Below are positions 52,793 through 61,638 of a DNA stretch of 64,000 nucleotides, one piece after another. How positions within the stretch are numbered: the stretch's first letter is position 1; each line of letters begins with the position of its first letter. Made by a program: the position numbers and the translations under genes. The notes below the pieces were generated by a model, which had not been told where the DNA came from, did no database searches, and saw nothing but the letters and a program-made list of their open reading frames with translations. Origin of the DNA: Actinomadura alba (lineage in GTDB: Bacteria; Actinomycetota; Actinomycetes; Streptosporangiales; Streptosporangiaceae); contig NZ_JABVEC010000001.1 of NCBI RefSeq assembly GCF_014323705.1, positions 523,696-587,695 on the forward strand. Reading direction: 5' to 3'.

Positions 52793-54663
52793 CGACCCGC
52801 CCCCCTCACGGCTTCGCCGTCCGGCGCGCCCGTCCGCACCGGCGGGCCGGCACCATCCGCGCCGTCCTGGAGCGGTGGCGCACCCGTCCCGTCCCGATCC
52901 GCCGGCGCATCGGCCGGGCGGAAGACCGCGCGGTAGGCGGGGTCGCGCCAGAGTTCGCGGTGCGGCCCGAAGGCCCTGATCGCGCCCTCGTCGATCCAGG
53001 CGACCAGATCGGCCCGGCTCGCGGTCGCCGCCCGGTGCGCGACGATGAGCCGGGTGCGGTCTCCGAACTCCTTGGTGAGGGCGCGGCTCACCTGCAGCTC
53101 CGTGGCCGTGTCGAGACTCGACGTCGCGTCGTCGAGAATGAGCAACCGTTCGGCCTGCGCGAACGCCCGCGCGAGCCCGAGTCGCTGCACCTCCCCGCCG
53201 GACATCGGCGCGGCCTTCAGCGGCGTCGCGTAGCCCCGGGGCAACCGGCGGATGAAGGTGTCCGCGCACGCGGCGCGGGCCGCCTCGCCGATGCGGCCGG
53301 ACAGATCCCGTGGCGACGAGACGACCGCACCGAAGCCGATCACGTCGGCGAGCGTGTCACCGACCAGCACCGGTCGCTCGAAGGCGTAGCCGACCGCTCT
53401 GCGCAGCGCGGCCCGGTCGAGTTCCCGGAGCGGAACGCCGTCCAGCAGCACCTCTCCCGCCTCCGGTTCGGTGAGCCGGCCGGCGAGGGCGGCGAGCAGC
53501 GACTTGCCGGCTCCGGACCGGCCGACGACCGCGACCGCCGCCCCGGCGGGCACGATCAGGTCGACGCCGCGGAGCACGGGATCCCTCGGCGCGGGGCCGT
53601 CCGGTGCGAGGCCCTTCGGCGCCGGTTCGCCGCCCGGCCGCGCGGTGACTCCGCGGAGCTCCAGCCGGCCGCCGCCACCGGACGGCAGCGTCCGGGTGCC
53701 GTACGCCGTGGGCGGCTCGCGCAGCACCTCGACCGCACGCCGCGCCGCCGCACGGCCCCGCACCACGCGGTTGGCGAACAGCACCACGGCGTCGAGACCG
53801 GACCCGAGAACGGCATACCGCCCGGCGGCCAGCAGTTCGCCGAGGGTGATGCGGTCCCAGAACAGCATCAGGCCGGCCGTGGCGAGAACCGCGACCTCGA
53901 TCAGCGGCATGACGAGTGCGCCCTGCACCGTCATCCGGGTCTGTGTCCGCCACATCGCGAAGCCGTGCGCGCGCAGGTCCGCGAGCGGGCCGAGCACCCG
54001 CTGCGTCTCGCGTCGCTGGGTTCCCGCGGCGGCGACCGTACGGGCCCCGGCGAGCGCGTCGAGCAGCCGGGCGGCGATGTCGCCCTGGGCCCTCTGGTAG
54101 CGCGCGGTGACGTCCGACGCCTCGCGGACGAACCCGCGGAGCATCACGGCCAGTACCGCCATGCCGGTCAGGAAGGCGGCGGCGAGCAGGGGGTCGATGA
54201 GCGCGAGGGCGATGAGGCTGCCGACGGCCGGAAGCGCCGAGGCCGCCGCCATGGCCGCCGCCGAGGCGGCGTTGCCCGCGTCGTCGGCTCCCGCCACCAC
54301 CCGGCCGACCAGGTCACCGGACTCGAACCGGCGGGCGCCGCGCGGGCCGAGGGCGAGCACGTGGCCGAGCAGGGTGTGCCGCAGCCAGGCGGTCGCCCGA
54401 GCGCGGCTCATCCCGGCGGCGAGATCCCCGAGCGCCTCCCCGGCGATGCAGACCGCGATGAGGACGGTGCATGCGGCGACCCAGTGGCCCGTTCCCGAGC
54501 CCGCCATCACGGCGTCGACGGCACGGCCGAGCGCCGCCGGCAGCAGGATCTCCGCGAGCGCCGTCAGGGTGGTCGCGACGGCCAGGACCACCACCCATCC
54601 GCCGCCACGGCGTACGACGCTGGTCAGCAGGCGGTCCGCCGCCCGCCGGTCCGAGTTCGTCAA
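52789..54663 (-). CDS. ABC exporter half-transporter (RamA/AmfA-B-like)
   Basis: This 624-residue protein has a permease of six helices and an ATPase: Walker A VVGRSGAGKSLLAALAG, signature PMSGGEVQRLGLARAFAQ, Walker B LLILDDATSSLD. The start is TTG 54663, five bases after GGGAGG; a longer frame would run back over the hairpin after the precursor and is not conserved. It is 118 bp past the precursor stop on the same strand and overlaps the second transporter gene by four bases. The pair likely forms one heterodimeric exporter. Order and length match the ramC-ramS-ramA-ramB layout. Confidence 0.92.
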   Translation of the reverse strand: MTNSDRRAADRLLTSVVRRGGGWVVVLAVATTLTALAEILLPAALGRAVDAVMAGSGTGHWVAACTVLIAVCIAGEALGDLAAGMSRARATAWLRHTLLGHVLALGPRGARRFESGDLVGRVVAGADDAGNAASAAAMAAASALPAVGSLIALALIDPLLAAAFLTGMAVLAVMLRGFVREASDVTARYQRAQGDIAARLLDALAGARTVAAAGTQRRETQRVLGPLADLRAHGFAMWRTQTRMTVQGALVMPLIEVAVLATAGLMLFWDRITLGELLAAGRYAVLGSGLDAVVLFANRVVRGRAAARRAVEVLREPPTAYGTRTLPSGGGGRLELRGVTARPGGEPAPKGLAPDGPAPRDPVLRGVDLIVPAGAAVAVVGRSGAGKSLLAALAGRLTEPEAGEVLLDGVPLRELDRAALRRAVGYAFERPVLVGDTLADVIGFGAVVSSPRDLSGRIGEAARAACADTFIRRLPRGYATPLKAAPMSGGEVQRLGLARAFAQAERLLILDDATSSLDTATELQVSRALTKEFGDRTRLIVAHRAATASRADLVAWIDEGAIRAFGPHRELWRDPAYRAVFRPADAPADRDGTGAPPLQDGADGAGPPVRTGAPDGEAVRGAGR

Positions 54664-54726
54664 ACGTCCTCCCGCCGCACTGCCCGAGCCGGCCACGTGC
54701 GCGTACACTCGAGGGAAATGGGAGGC

Positions 54727-54764
54727 CCCGGGCGGAGCCCTGGAGACCAGAGCCACCGCCCGGG
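54727..54764 (-). terminator. Attenuator-like hairpin between precursor and transporters
   Basis: A 9-bp stem CCCGGGCGG/CCGCCCGGG encloses a 20-base loop with an inner CTGG/CCAG pair, 18 bp past the precursor stop. It could reduce read-through to the transporters and so raise the ratio of precursor to exporter, as in other lanthipeptide operons. Confidence 0.65.
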
Positions 54765-54781
54765 ACCCGGGGAAACCGCTC

Positions 54782-54898
54782 TTAGCAGAGCAGCAGGCTC
54801 AGGGTGCTGGCCCCGCCGCCGCCGCAGCTCTTGCTGTGACTGCTGTGCCCGCCCGGAATCTCGGCGAGCTCCATGCCCTGCAGGTCAAGAAGCGCCAT
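54782..54898 (-). CDS. Class III lanthipeptide precursor (RamS/AmfS/SapB-like)
   Basis: These 38 codons were placed by reading the 14-bp overlap with the synthetase gene. The leader MALLDLQGMELAEIPGG has the LLDLQ motif that class III synthetases bind. The core has two Ser/Ser/Cys units: S19-x2-S22-x2-C25 and S31-x2-S34-x3-C38; the second is the standard labionin/lanthionine pattern of SapB. A GGGG hinge links them, the first ring is hydrophilic (SSHSKSC) and the second hydrophobic (STLSLLLC), with Cys as the last residue. ATG is preceded by AGGAGGTGG eight bases upstream, the strongest ribosome site here. At 38 residues it is slightly shorter than SapB precursors (42). Confidence 0.88.
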   Translation of the reverse strand: MALLDLQGMELAEIPGGHSSHSKSCGGGGASTLSLLLC

Positions 54899-57572
54899 TG
54901 CGTGTCCACCTCCTCTCCCGACTCGTCCGGCTCTTGGTGGTGCCGGCTTCCAGCAGCGGCAGTGCAACGGGTTCGCCGTGCAAGGCCGCGCCCAGGGCCA
55001 GCAGGACGCCCGCCGTTCCGGTGGCGAGGTCCATCGAGAGCCGGTACAGCTGATCACCAGGGAACGCGAGGTCGCCCTGGTAAGTGAGTGCGTGCCACGC
55101 CAGGTTGCGCACCTGCAGCGACACGTGGGGGTCGGCCGCGGCGCGGCCCGGCTCGAAGCCGCGCGCGAGGTGGGCGAGCAGGCCGGCCCTGCCGTTGAAG
55201 AGCCCGGACTGCACCGTGAAGGGTGAGCGGACGCCACGGCCGATGTCGTCGGCGGCCTGCTGAAAGCGCTCGTCGCCGCGCTGGGCGAGGTACTCCTCGA
55301 GCACGACCGCGATGCCCGCGGCGCCCCGGTTCAGGTACGGCACGGTGCGCCAGCCCTCGTCGACGTGCAGGGTTCCGTCCGGCCGCGTCGTGCAGCGGCG
55401 CAGGTCCTGCCCGAGAGCGGTGGCGGCGTGGTCCAGCCAGGTCGCGTCACCGGTGTCCTCGAACATCCGGATGAACAGCAGCGCGGGGCCCGACGACCCT
55501 TCGAACAGGCCGGCGTGGGGATGGTCGCCTCCGCTGGTCTCGGGCACGTCGTCGACGCCGCCGAGCCGGTCCGCGACGATCTCGGCCGCCCGCACCGCCG
55601 CTTCGCGGAAGGTGGACTCGCCAGTGCGCCGGGCGAAGTGGCGGAGGTTCAGCCCGACACCGGCCAGGCCCCCTCCGAGATCCAGGCCGAGGCCCTCCCA
55701 TCTCTCGCCGAGGCAGATCTCCACGATCTTCAGTGCCTCGTCACGATGGCCGAGGTGCTCCAGCACGTGGGCGATACCGTGCAGTCCCTCGTAGAAACCG
55801 AGCCTGGTGCCCTCGCGCGGCGTGAGCGCCCGCTGGATCAGCCACTGCTCGTGCTCCGGGTGGCGACCCGCCCCGGTGACGTCGAGGGCGTACAGGACGC
55901 CCGCCGCGCCATGGGAGATGTTCATGCCGCCCGTGGCGAACTGCTCGATGTCCCCGGGGAACAGCCGGTCATCGCGGCCGGGGGTCGCGCTGGCCAGTAT
56001 CGCGCGGCTCATGGACGCGCGGGCCCGCTCCCAGCCCTCCGGCGTCGGCTCCAGCGCCGGCGGGCCGGGCTCGGTCGTACGGACGCGTGGCCGGCCGGCG
56101 TCGTGTGCGCGGCCGGCGTCGTGGAACCGGCGGGAGTGCTCACCGCCCGGGTCGATGATCTCGACCGCCTCGTCGAGGAAGTCCCGGGGCACCGGGAAGG
56201 CCTCGGCGACGATGTCGGCGAAGTGACGGGCCTTGCCGCGCTCGAGCACGAGCAGGGTGGTGATGGGCAGGAAGAGCGCCAGGCGCAGGCAGGCCAGGGC
56301 GTACCTGTCGCGCTCGAACCCCTCGCGGTCGTTCGGGGCGGCGAATCCCGGGTGGGCCAGTGAGGGCCGCTGTGCCTGCTCGACGGGGGCCGCCACCTCG
56401 TAGTCGATGAGGGCGACGCTGTCGTCGGGACGCACCATGATGTTGAACGGGTGGAGGTCGCCGAAGACGAAGCCTCGTTCGTGGATCCGCTCGATCGCCT
56501 GCTCGACGCGGTGGTAGACGCCCAGCGCCCACTCGGTGTAGTCCGCCGTCCGCTCGCCCGACTGCGTCGGGTCGCTCAGCGGATACCGCTCGCTGAACAT
56601 CTGGTTGAGCGGTTTGCCCTCGATGAGGTCCTGCACCAGGAAGTGGTGCTCGCCGAGGGTGAAGTGGTCGCGGACGCCGGGCACCGCGTCGACGCCGGCG
56701 AGCGACTCCATGATGGAGCGTTCGTGGGCGAGGCGGGTGACCGCGTCGGCGCCGTCGTAGGCGAGGCCCGCGTGCGGCCGCGCCTCTTTGAGCACCACCT
56801 CGTCGCCCGTCCGCAGATCGCGGCCGGCGTAGACCCCGCCGCCGTTGGAGAAGTGCAGGACGCGTTCGACCTTGTAGGGCAGGCCCTGAACGGTCGTCGC
56901 GGACCGGGCCTTCAGATGGGGCTCCAGGAAGGCCGGCAACTCCACCCATGGCGGCATGGTGAAGACGGGGGTCCGGCGGTCGGGGACCAGCCGCCCGTCC
57001 GGGTCCTCGATGGCCGGCTCCAGGACGCCCCGGTCGGAGACGCAGTAGCGCGGGGCGAACCCCCCGTACCGCACGTACAGCGGTCCTTCGCCCCAGCGCA
57101 GGTCGCTGAGAATGTACGGCCCGGGCCGCCCCGCCAGAATGTCACCGAGCTCGGTGAGTACCAGTTCGAGACGTTTTTCGTTTTCCGGGTAAATTGTTAC
57201 GAGTTTTCCGCTGGCTCCGCGGCTGGCGTACTTGGCATTGCGCATGTGCAGCACATGCCTGGCCCGGAGGAACTTGAAAGAGATGAGGCGCGGGACGCAG
57301 TAGTCCCACACCTCATCCAGAATCTCCTCGGCATTGTCGAGACACGCCGAGACATGAATCTTCCAGCCTTGGCCGGGCAGTTCGGCGGCCTCGGGCAGGC
57401 TCTCGTCCGGGCCGTAGACCAGCCAGTCGTCCTGCTCGAACCGCTGCCATCCCGGCGGGACCGGTCGGCCGGCCATCGCGTAGTCGAGATCGAGGCCGCC
57501 GGTCTGTGGCGCCACCGGCGAGTCATAGAAAAGCGGATCCACCATGCAGTAGAGCTCATACCGCTTGTCCAT
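54885..57572 (-). CDS. Class III lanthipeptide synthetase LanKC (RamC/AmfT-like)
   Basis: This 895-residue, three-domain enzyme modifies the precursor. An N-terminal lyase (about 1-220) starts MDKRYELYCMVDPLFYD, the family signature. The kinase (about 230-480) has GGGVYAG, K262 in VVLKEARPH, D372 in FGDLHPFN and D390 in LIDYEVA. The C-terminal cyclase (about 545-880) has ISHGAAGVL, GLHGIAHVLE and FNGRAGLLAHL but no Cys/His zinc ligands, which puts it in class III rather than IV. ATG 57572 gives the family start; an in-frame start 36 bp earlier is not conserved. Its last 14 bases contain the precursor ATG, so translation is coupled. The N-terminal third is less GC-rich than the rest. Confidence 0.95.
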   Translation of the reverse strand: MDKRYELYCMVDPLFYDSPVAPQTGGLDLDYAMAGRPVPPGWQRFEQDDWLVYGPDESLPEAAELPGQGWKIHVSACLDNAEEILDEVWDYCVPRLISFKFLRARHVLHMRNAKYASRGASGKLVTIYPENEKRLELVLTELGDILAGRPGPYILSDLRWGEGPLYVRYGGFAPRYCVSDRGVLEPAIEDPDGRLVPDRRTPVFTMPPWVELPAFLEPHLKARSATTVQGLPYKVERVLHFSNGGGVYAGRDLRTGDEVVLKEARPHAGLAYDGADAVTRLAHERSIMESLAGVDAVPGVRDHFTLGEHHFLVQDLIEGKPLNQMFSERYPLSDPTQSGERTADYTEWALGVYHRVEQAIERIHERGFVFGDLHPFNIMVRPDDSVALIDYEVAAPVEQAQRPSLAHPGFAAPNDREGFERDRYALACLRLALFLPITTLLVLERGKARHFADIVAEAFPVPRDFLDEAVEIIDPGGEHSRRFHDAGRAHDAGRPRVRTTEPGPPALEPTPEGWERARASMSRAILASATPGRDDRLFPGDIEQFATGGMNISHGAAGVLYALDVTGAGRHPEHEQWLIQRALTPREGTRLGFYEGLHGIAHVLEHLGHRDEALKIVEICLGERWEGLGLDLGGGLAGVGLNLRHFARRTGESTFREAAVRAAEIVADRLGGVDDVPETSGGDHPHAGLFEGSSGPALLFIRMFEDTGDATWLDHAATALGQDLRRCTTRPDGTLHVDEGWRTVPYLNRGAAGIAVVLEEYLAQRGDERFQQAADDIGRGVRSPFTVQSGLFNGRAGLLAHLARGFEPGRAAADPHVSLQVRNLAWHALTYQGDLAFPGDQLYRLSMDLATGTAGVLLALGAALHGEPVALPLLEAGTTKSRTSRERRWTRNGAS

Positions 57573-57788
57573 GCAGCCCATCCTCTGGAGGTCGTACCCG
57601 CCCGGCATGAAATGTCGGAAAAGTTACGGCGTGTCATCACAGTGCCGAAGCCGGAAGCGGGCTCAGGAACTGCTTTGCGCAATCCAGAGAATTACAGGCG
57701 CACCTCGTCCGTACTAGTGACGGCGGTCACGACCTGACCGTGATTGTGTCATTCGCGGTTCGTTGAGCGTTGTATGACATCCACGCCC
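57573..57788. promoter_or_regulatory. Likely promoter region of the lanthipeptide operon
   Basis: These 216 bp, between hutI and the LanKC gene on the same strand, are the lowest-GC stretch of the locus and must carry the operon promoter. They contain TGTCAT and ATGACA 23 bp apart, an inverted repeat. I could not assign RamR-type direct repeats by eye. The hutI transcript probably stops before here. Confidence 0.5.
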
Positions 57789-58949
57789 TCACCAGGCGAT
57801 ACGCCCGGCCCTCCACACGGCGGCGACCTGCGGGACGCCGGGGCGGTAGGCGAGATGGACATGGGACGGGGCGTCCAGCATCAGCACGTCGGCACGGGCA
57901 CCGACGGTGAGGTGACCCACGTCGCCGCGGCGCAGCGCCCGCGCGCCGCCCGCCGTCGCGGCCCATACCGCCTCGGCCGGGGTCATCTTCATCTCCCGGA
58001 CCGCCAGCGCGATGCAGAAGGCCATGCTCGAGGTGTAACAGGAACCCGGATTGCAGTCGGTCGCGAGCGCCACCGTCGCGCCGGCCTCGATCAGCCACCG
58101 CGCGTCCGGATAGGGCTGCCGCGTGGAGAACTCCACGCCCGGTAGCAGGGTGGCGACCGTCTCCGAACCCGCGAGCGCGTCGACGTCACGGTCGGACAGG
58201 AACGTGCAGTGGTCGGCCGACGCGGCGCCGTAGGCCACCGCCAGCTGCACGCCCGGCCCGTGACCGAGCTGGTTGGCATGCAGCCTGGGCAGCAGCCCGG
58301 CCTTGACCCCGGCCTCAATGATCTCGCGGGTCTGGTCGGGGTCGAAGGCGCCCCGTTCGCAGAACACGTCGATCCACCGGGCGTACGGCGCGCAGGCCGC
58401 GAGCATCTCGCCCTTGACGAGGTTGACGTAGGTCTGCGGGTCGTGCGCGTACTCGCCCGGCACCACGTGCGCGCCCAGGAAGGTGACCTCGTCGACCACC
58501 TCCGAGGCGATGCGTACGGCCCGCTCCTCGTCGGCGGCCGTGAGCCCGTAGCCGGACTTGCACTCGACGGTGGTCGTCCCCTGCCGGGCCATCTCGTCGA
58601 CGAGCCGGGTGAGGTTGGCCCGCAGATCGGCGTCCGAGGCCGCCCGGGTCGCCGTCACGGTGGTGAGGATCCCGCCGGCCGCGTACGGCTGCCCGCTCAT
58701 CCGGGCCGCGTACTCCTCGGCACGCTCGCCGGCGAACACCAGATGCGCGTGTGAGTCGACGAATCCCGGCAGCACCGCCCGTCCGCGGGCATCGTAGAAA
58801 TCGTCCGCCTCGGGCGCGTCGGCCGAGGGGCCCACCCACACCACCCGGTCGCCCTGAATGACCATCGCGGCGTCGCGCAGGATCCCGAGCTCCCCCTCGC
58901 CGTCCGCGGGGTCGTTGGTGACGAGTTCGCCGATGTTGGAGATGATCAC
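57789..58949 (-). CDS. hutI: Imidazolonepropionase
   Basis: This 386-residue amidohydrolase opens the ring of imidazolonepropionate in histidine breakdown. Metal and active-site motifs are [21 protein letters not shown], then [45 protein letters not shown] and [18 protein letters not shown], all in family order. The start is GTG 58949 with GGAG eight bases upstream; GTG at 58955 is the alternative. Downstream is the lanthipeptide operon. Upstream, two unrelated genes separate it from hutF, which in relatives is often adjacent. Confidence 0.96.
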   Translation of the reverse strand: MIISNIGELVTNDPADGEGELGILRDAAMVIQGDRVVWVGPSADAPEADDFYDARGRAVLPGFVDSHAHLVFAGERAEEYAARMSGQPYAAGGILTTVTATRAASDADLRANLTRLVDEMARQGTTTVECKSGYGLTAADEERAVRIASEVVDEVTFLGAHVVPGEYAHDPQTYVNLVKGEMLAACAPYARWIDVFCERGAFDPDQTREIIEAGVKAGLLPRLHANQLGHGPGVQLAVAYGAASADHCTFLSDRDVDALAGSETVATLLPGVEFSTRQPYPDARWLIEAGATVALATDCNPGSCYTSSMAFCIALAVREMKMTPAEAVWAATAGGARALRRGDVGHLTVGARADVLMLDAPSHVHLAYRPGVPQVAAVWRAGRIAW

Positions 58950-59060
58950 ACTCACCACTCCAGCATCGCAGCTCACGGCACGCGTACGGGATGTGGGGTG
59001 CGGCGACACGCGGGCGCGCCGGGTGGACGGCCCTCCCGGCTGTCGGTCCGGCCTGGCAGG

Positions 59061-60866
59061 TCAGGATCGAGTCGGGCTGGGAGCGGTGGGCAGGAGGGAT
59101 GCGATGCCGGGTTGCAGCACATCCCGGACTTCGGCGTAGGAGCCCCCGAAGGTCAGGTCTCCACAGCCGTCACTGCCCGGGTGGAGCCATGCCAGCTGGA
59201 ACTCGCTGGAAGCGAAGAACGCGCTGAGGCGGGGTGGGGCCGTTCGCATGGCCGGGTTGTCAGAGTCGGACGTCACGGAGAAGAAGTCGGCCTTGGTGAA
59301 CTGCCCGTCAGGGGAACACTGGCTCCACACGCGGCCCTGACCAACACGCTGCGCCACACGGGCCTGGAGCTTGCTCACACCTGCGGACGTCAGCGTGCCG
59401 GGAAGAAAGATGTCGGTGGCCGTGAGCCTGCGGCCCGTACGCAGATCGACGTTGACGACTTCACCGCCCGGGGAGCCGTCGGCCTGCTGACACCAGTCGG
59501 AGCGCAACTGGTAGCGGACCGACAGCAGGCGGGGGCCGCGCAACCCGGTCTGGGCGACGGTGCTCACCTGGGTGGGACGGCCCGCGCAACCGGCAGCGTT
59601 CTGGCCGGCACTCGCCCGGCCGATCTCGATGAGCCGATCCAGAGGGGCGCGCAGCACGAGATTGATGCGTCGTTCCAGAGCGGGGTCGCGCAGACCGCGA
59701 ACCGTGACGTACTGCGCGTTCTGCACCAGTACCGAGGGGCTGGTGATCCGCTGGTTCTCGCTGGCCACGTTCACGATCGCCACCGGTGGCGGGGGCGGCG
59801 CATTCTCCGCCGTTGCGTAGAGCACCACGCCGGCCGTTGTAGCGATCACAGCGGCGCCTGCCACCCCCAGCACCCCCTTGCCCCCCGCGGTGGCCAGAAA
59901 GCCCTTGCCCGCCGTCGCTCCCGCGGCACCGGTCCCCGCGCCACCGCCGGCACCGGCGGCACCGCCGGCGCCGGCGCCGGCGGTCGTGGCGCCCGGGGTG
60001 ACCATCAGTGCGCTGAGCGGGAAAAGCGCCGCCAGGGCAACGGCGGCGGCGGCCAGCGCGCGGACGCCTCGCTGTTCCCAGCCGATGCCGTACGCGGCGA
60101 TCGCGGCGGACTCCAGTTCGGCGACGAAGGCCGCCGCGCCCGCAGGCCGCTGCCAGGGGCTCTTGGCCATCCCCTGAAGGACAAGAGGGCGCAGTGGCTC
60201 GGGCACCTCTTGGACATCGACCTGGGCGGTCAGGTGCTTGTTCATCAGGGCGACCTGCTCGACCCCCGCGTACGGCCGTCGCCCGGTGACGCACTCGACG
60301 AACACGCAGGTGGCGGCATATACATCGGTAGCCGGGGTAGCAGCCTCACCACGCCACTGCTCCGGCGCCATGTAAGCGGGGGTCCCCGCGAAGGAGCCCT
60401 GCCCTGCCAACACGGCCACGCCGAAGTCGACCAGCTTGCTCAGCCCGTCGCCCTGCACCATTACGTTGGCCGGTTTGTAGTCGCGGTGCACGACCCCGAG
60501 ATCGTGCGCCGCCGCCAGCCCGAGTAGCGAGCCCTTCAACACGGTCAGCGCCGCCTCCGGCGACAACGCCCCGTGGCGGTTGAGCACCTCCTTGAGCGAC
60601 GTCCCGTTGATCGCCTCCATCACGATCGCCGCGCCGTGCTCGCTCGCCACGAACTGGTAGAGCCGGGCCACATACGGGCTCGTCAGCCGCCCCAGCATCT
60701 GCGCCTCGGTCCGCAGTCCCTCGATGGCCTGCGGGGAGCTCTGCGCCAGATACTTGATCGCTACTGGAGTCCGTGACTCCATATGCTGCGCCAAGACCAC
60801 CCGGCCCTGCGCTCCTCGCCCAAGCTCCCGGTTCTCGATGAACCCCGCCAGCCGCCAGTCCGCCAT
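59061..60866 (-). CDS. Ser/Thr protein kinase with membrane helix and large extracytoplasmic domain
   Basis: This 601-residue protein has a kinase domain (residues 1-270): LGRGAQGRVVLAQ, K in VAIKYLAQ, HRDYKPANV, LVDFGVAVL and GTPAYMAPE. Two helices with a Gly/Ala-rich stretch (residues about 285-370, GAGAGGAAGAGGGAG) follow, then a 230-residue outer domain. The outer domain contains two segments like DUF3298: SVRYQLRSDWCQQADG and TGRRLTATDIFLPGTLT. ATG 60866 begins MADWRLAGFIENRELG. It lies in the middle of histidine catabolism genes, with no obvious reason, and is followed at 111 bp by hutI. Confidence 0.93.
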   Translation of the reverse strand: MADWRLAGFIENRELGRGAQGRVVLAQHMESRTPVAIKYLAQSSPQAIEGLRTEAQMLGRLTSPYVARLYQFVASEHGAAIVMEAINGTSLKEVLNRHGALSPEAALTVLKGSLLGLAAAHDLGVVHRDYKPANVMVQGDGLSKLVDFGVAVLAGQGSFAGTPAYMAPEQWRGEAATPATDVYAATCVFVECVTGRRPYAGVEQVALMNKHLTAQVDVQEVPEPLRPLVLQGMAKSPWQRPAGAAAFVAELESAAIAAYGIGWEQRGVRALAAAAVALAALFPLSALMVTPGATTAGAGAGGAAGAGGGAGTGAAGATAGKGFLATAGGKGVLGVAGAAVIATTAGVVLYATAENAPPPPPVAIVNVASENQRITSPSVLVQNAQYVTVRGLRDPALERRINLVLRAPLDRLIEIGRASAGQNAAGCAGRPTQVSTVAQTGLRGPRLLSVRYQLRSDWCQQADGSPGGEVVNVDLRTGRRLTATDIFLPGTLTSAGVSKLQARVAQRVGQGRVWSQCSPDGQFTKADFFSVTSDSDNPAMRTAPPRLSAFFASSEFQLAWLHPGSDGCGDLTFGGSYAEVRDVLQPGIASLLPTAPSPTRS

Positions 60867-61012
60867 GCGTACCCCCACTGTCCTCGACCAGGCATTCCAG
60901 CAGACAAGACGGTGCCATGGTGGAACAGGTTCGCGAGAAGTCGTATCGAATCCGCATCGCTACGGGTCAACCCCGAGACCGCCGGCCGGCGGGCGACCAC
61001 ACTCCGCCGGGC

Positions 61013-61552
61013 CTATGCTCGCCCGGCCATCGGCTCCGCGACGCGGAGATCGATGGTGTCGGAGTGCCCCGACCACGACAGCTTCAGCCGCCAGCAGCCC
61101 GGTTCCGGCAACTTGATCAGCGAGGGGCCGGCACCGCCGGTCATCTCGCGGTGGACCGGCTGCTGTGAACCGTCGCGGTAGGCGTCGATCTTCAGTGGGC
61201 TGCTCGGCTGCTGACGCAATCGCGAGATCCAGAGGATCTTGCTTCCATCGCCGTCGCCCGGCCAGGCCCGGGTCGGGTACGCGAACAGCGCGGCGATCAT
61301 GTCGCCCCGGGCGCTCACGACATGTGGTATCCGGGCGGCGCCGGCATCGGAGAAGCCGCTCCGGGCCCAGGTCGGCAGTGAGCCCTTCGCCACCCGCGGT
61401 GCGCAGGCTCCGGCCGCCCACGGCGCGGCCTGTGCCGCCGGTGCCGCGGTGCGGCTCTGGGCGGTGGCCTCGCCGGCCGGCCGCTGCGTCGAGGTGCAGG
61501 CCGCCAGGAAGGCCGCGGCGGCCGCCATCGCGATTGCCCGTCTGAACGCCAT
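61013..61552 (-). CDS. Secreted lipoprotein of unknown function
   Basis: These 179 residues start with a short signal and lipobox: RRAIAMAAAAAFLAAC-TST, so a membrane-anchored lipoprotein facing outside. The mature part includes a beta-rich domain: SGFSDAGAARIPHVVSARGDMIAALFAYPTRA and GCWRLKLSWSGHSDTIDLRVA, with few cysteines. ATG 61552 has GGGAG upstream; an in-frame start 90 bp earlier would precede the signal. It is upstream of the kinase gene (146 bp), and the kinase's outer domain and this protein could sense the same signal, by position only. No family recognised. Confidence 0.85.
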   Translation of the reverse strand: MAFRRAIAMAAAAAFLAACTSTQRPAGEATAQSRTAAPAAQAAPWAAGACAPRVAKGSLPTWARSGFSDAGAARIPHVVSARGDMIAALFAYPTRAWPGDGDGSKILWISRLRQQPSSPLKIDAYRDGSQQPVHREMTGGAGPSLIKLPEPGCWRLKLSWSGHSDTIDLRVAEPMAGRA

Positions 61553-61638
61553 CTGGTGGCTCCCAACGTCGCCGGAAGACCATAGTGCGCGCGTTTCCCG
61601 CCGAAGAACAGCTCGGTCGGGCAACATCGAACGACGGG

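Noticed and set aside
54885..57572. Class IV (LanL) assignment of the synthetase
   Set aside because: The cyclase lacks the Cys/Cys-His zinc ligands that define LanL; class III fits.
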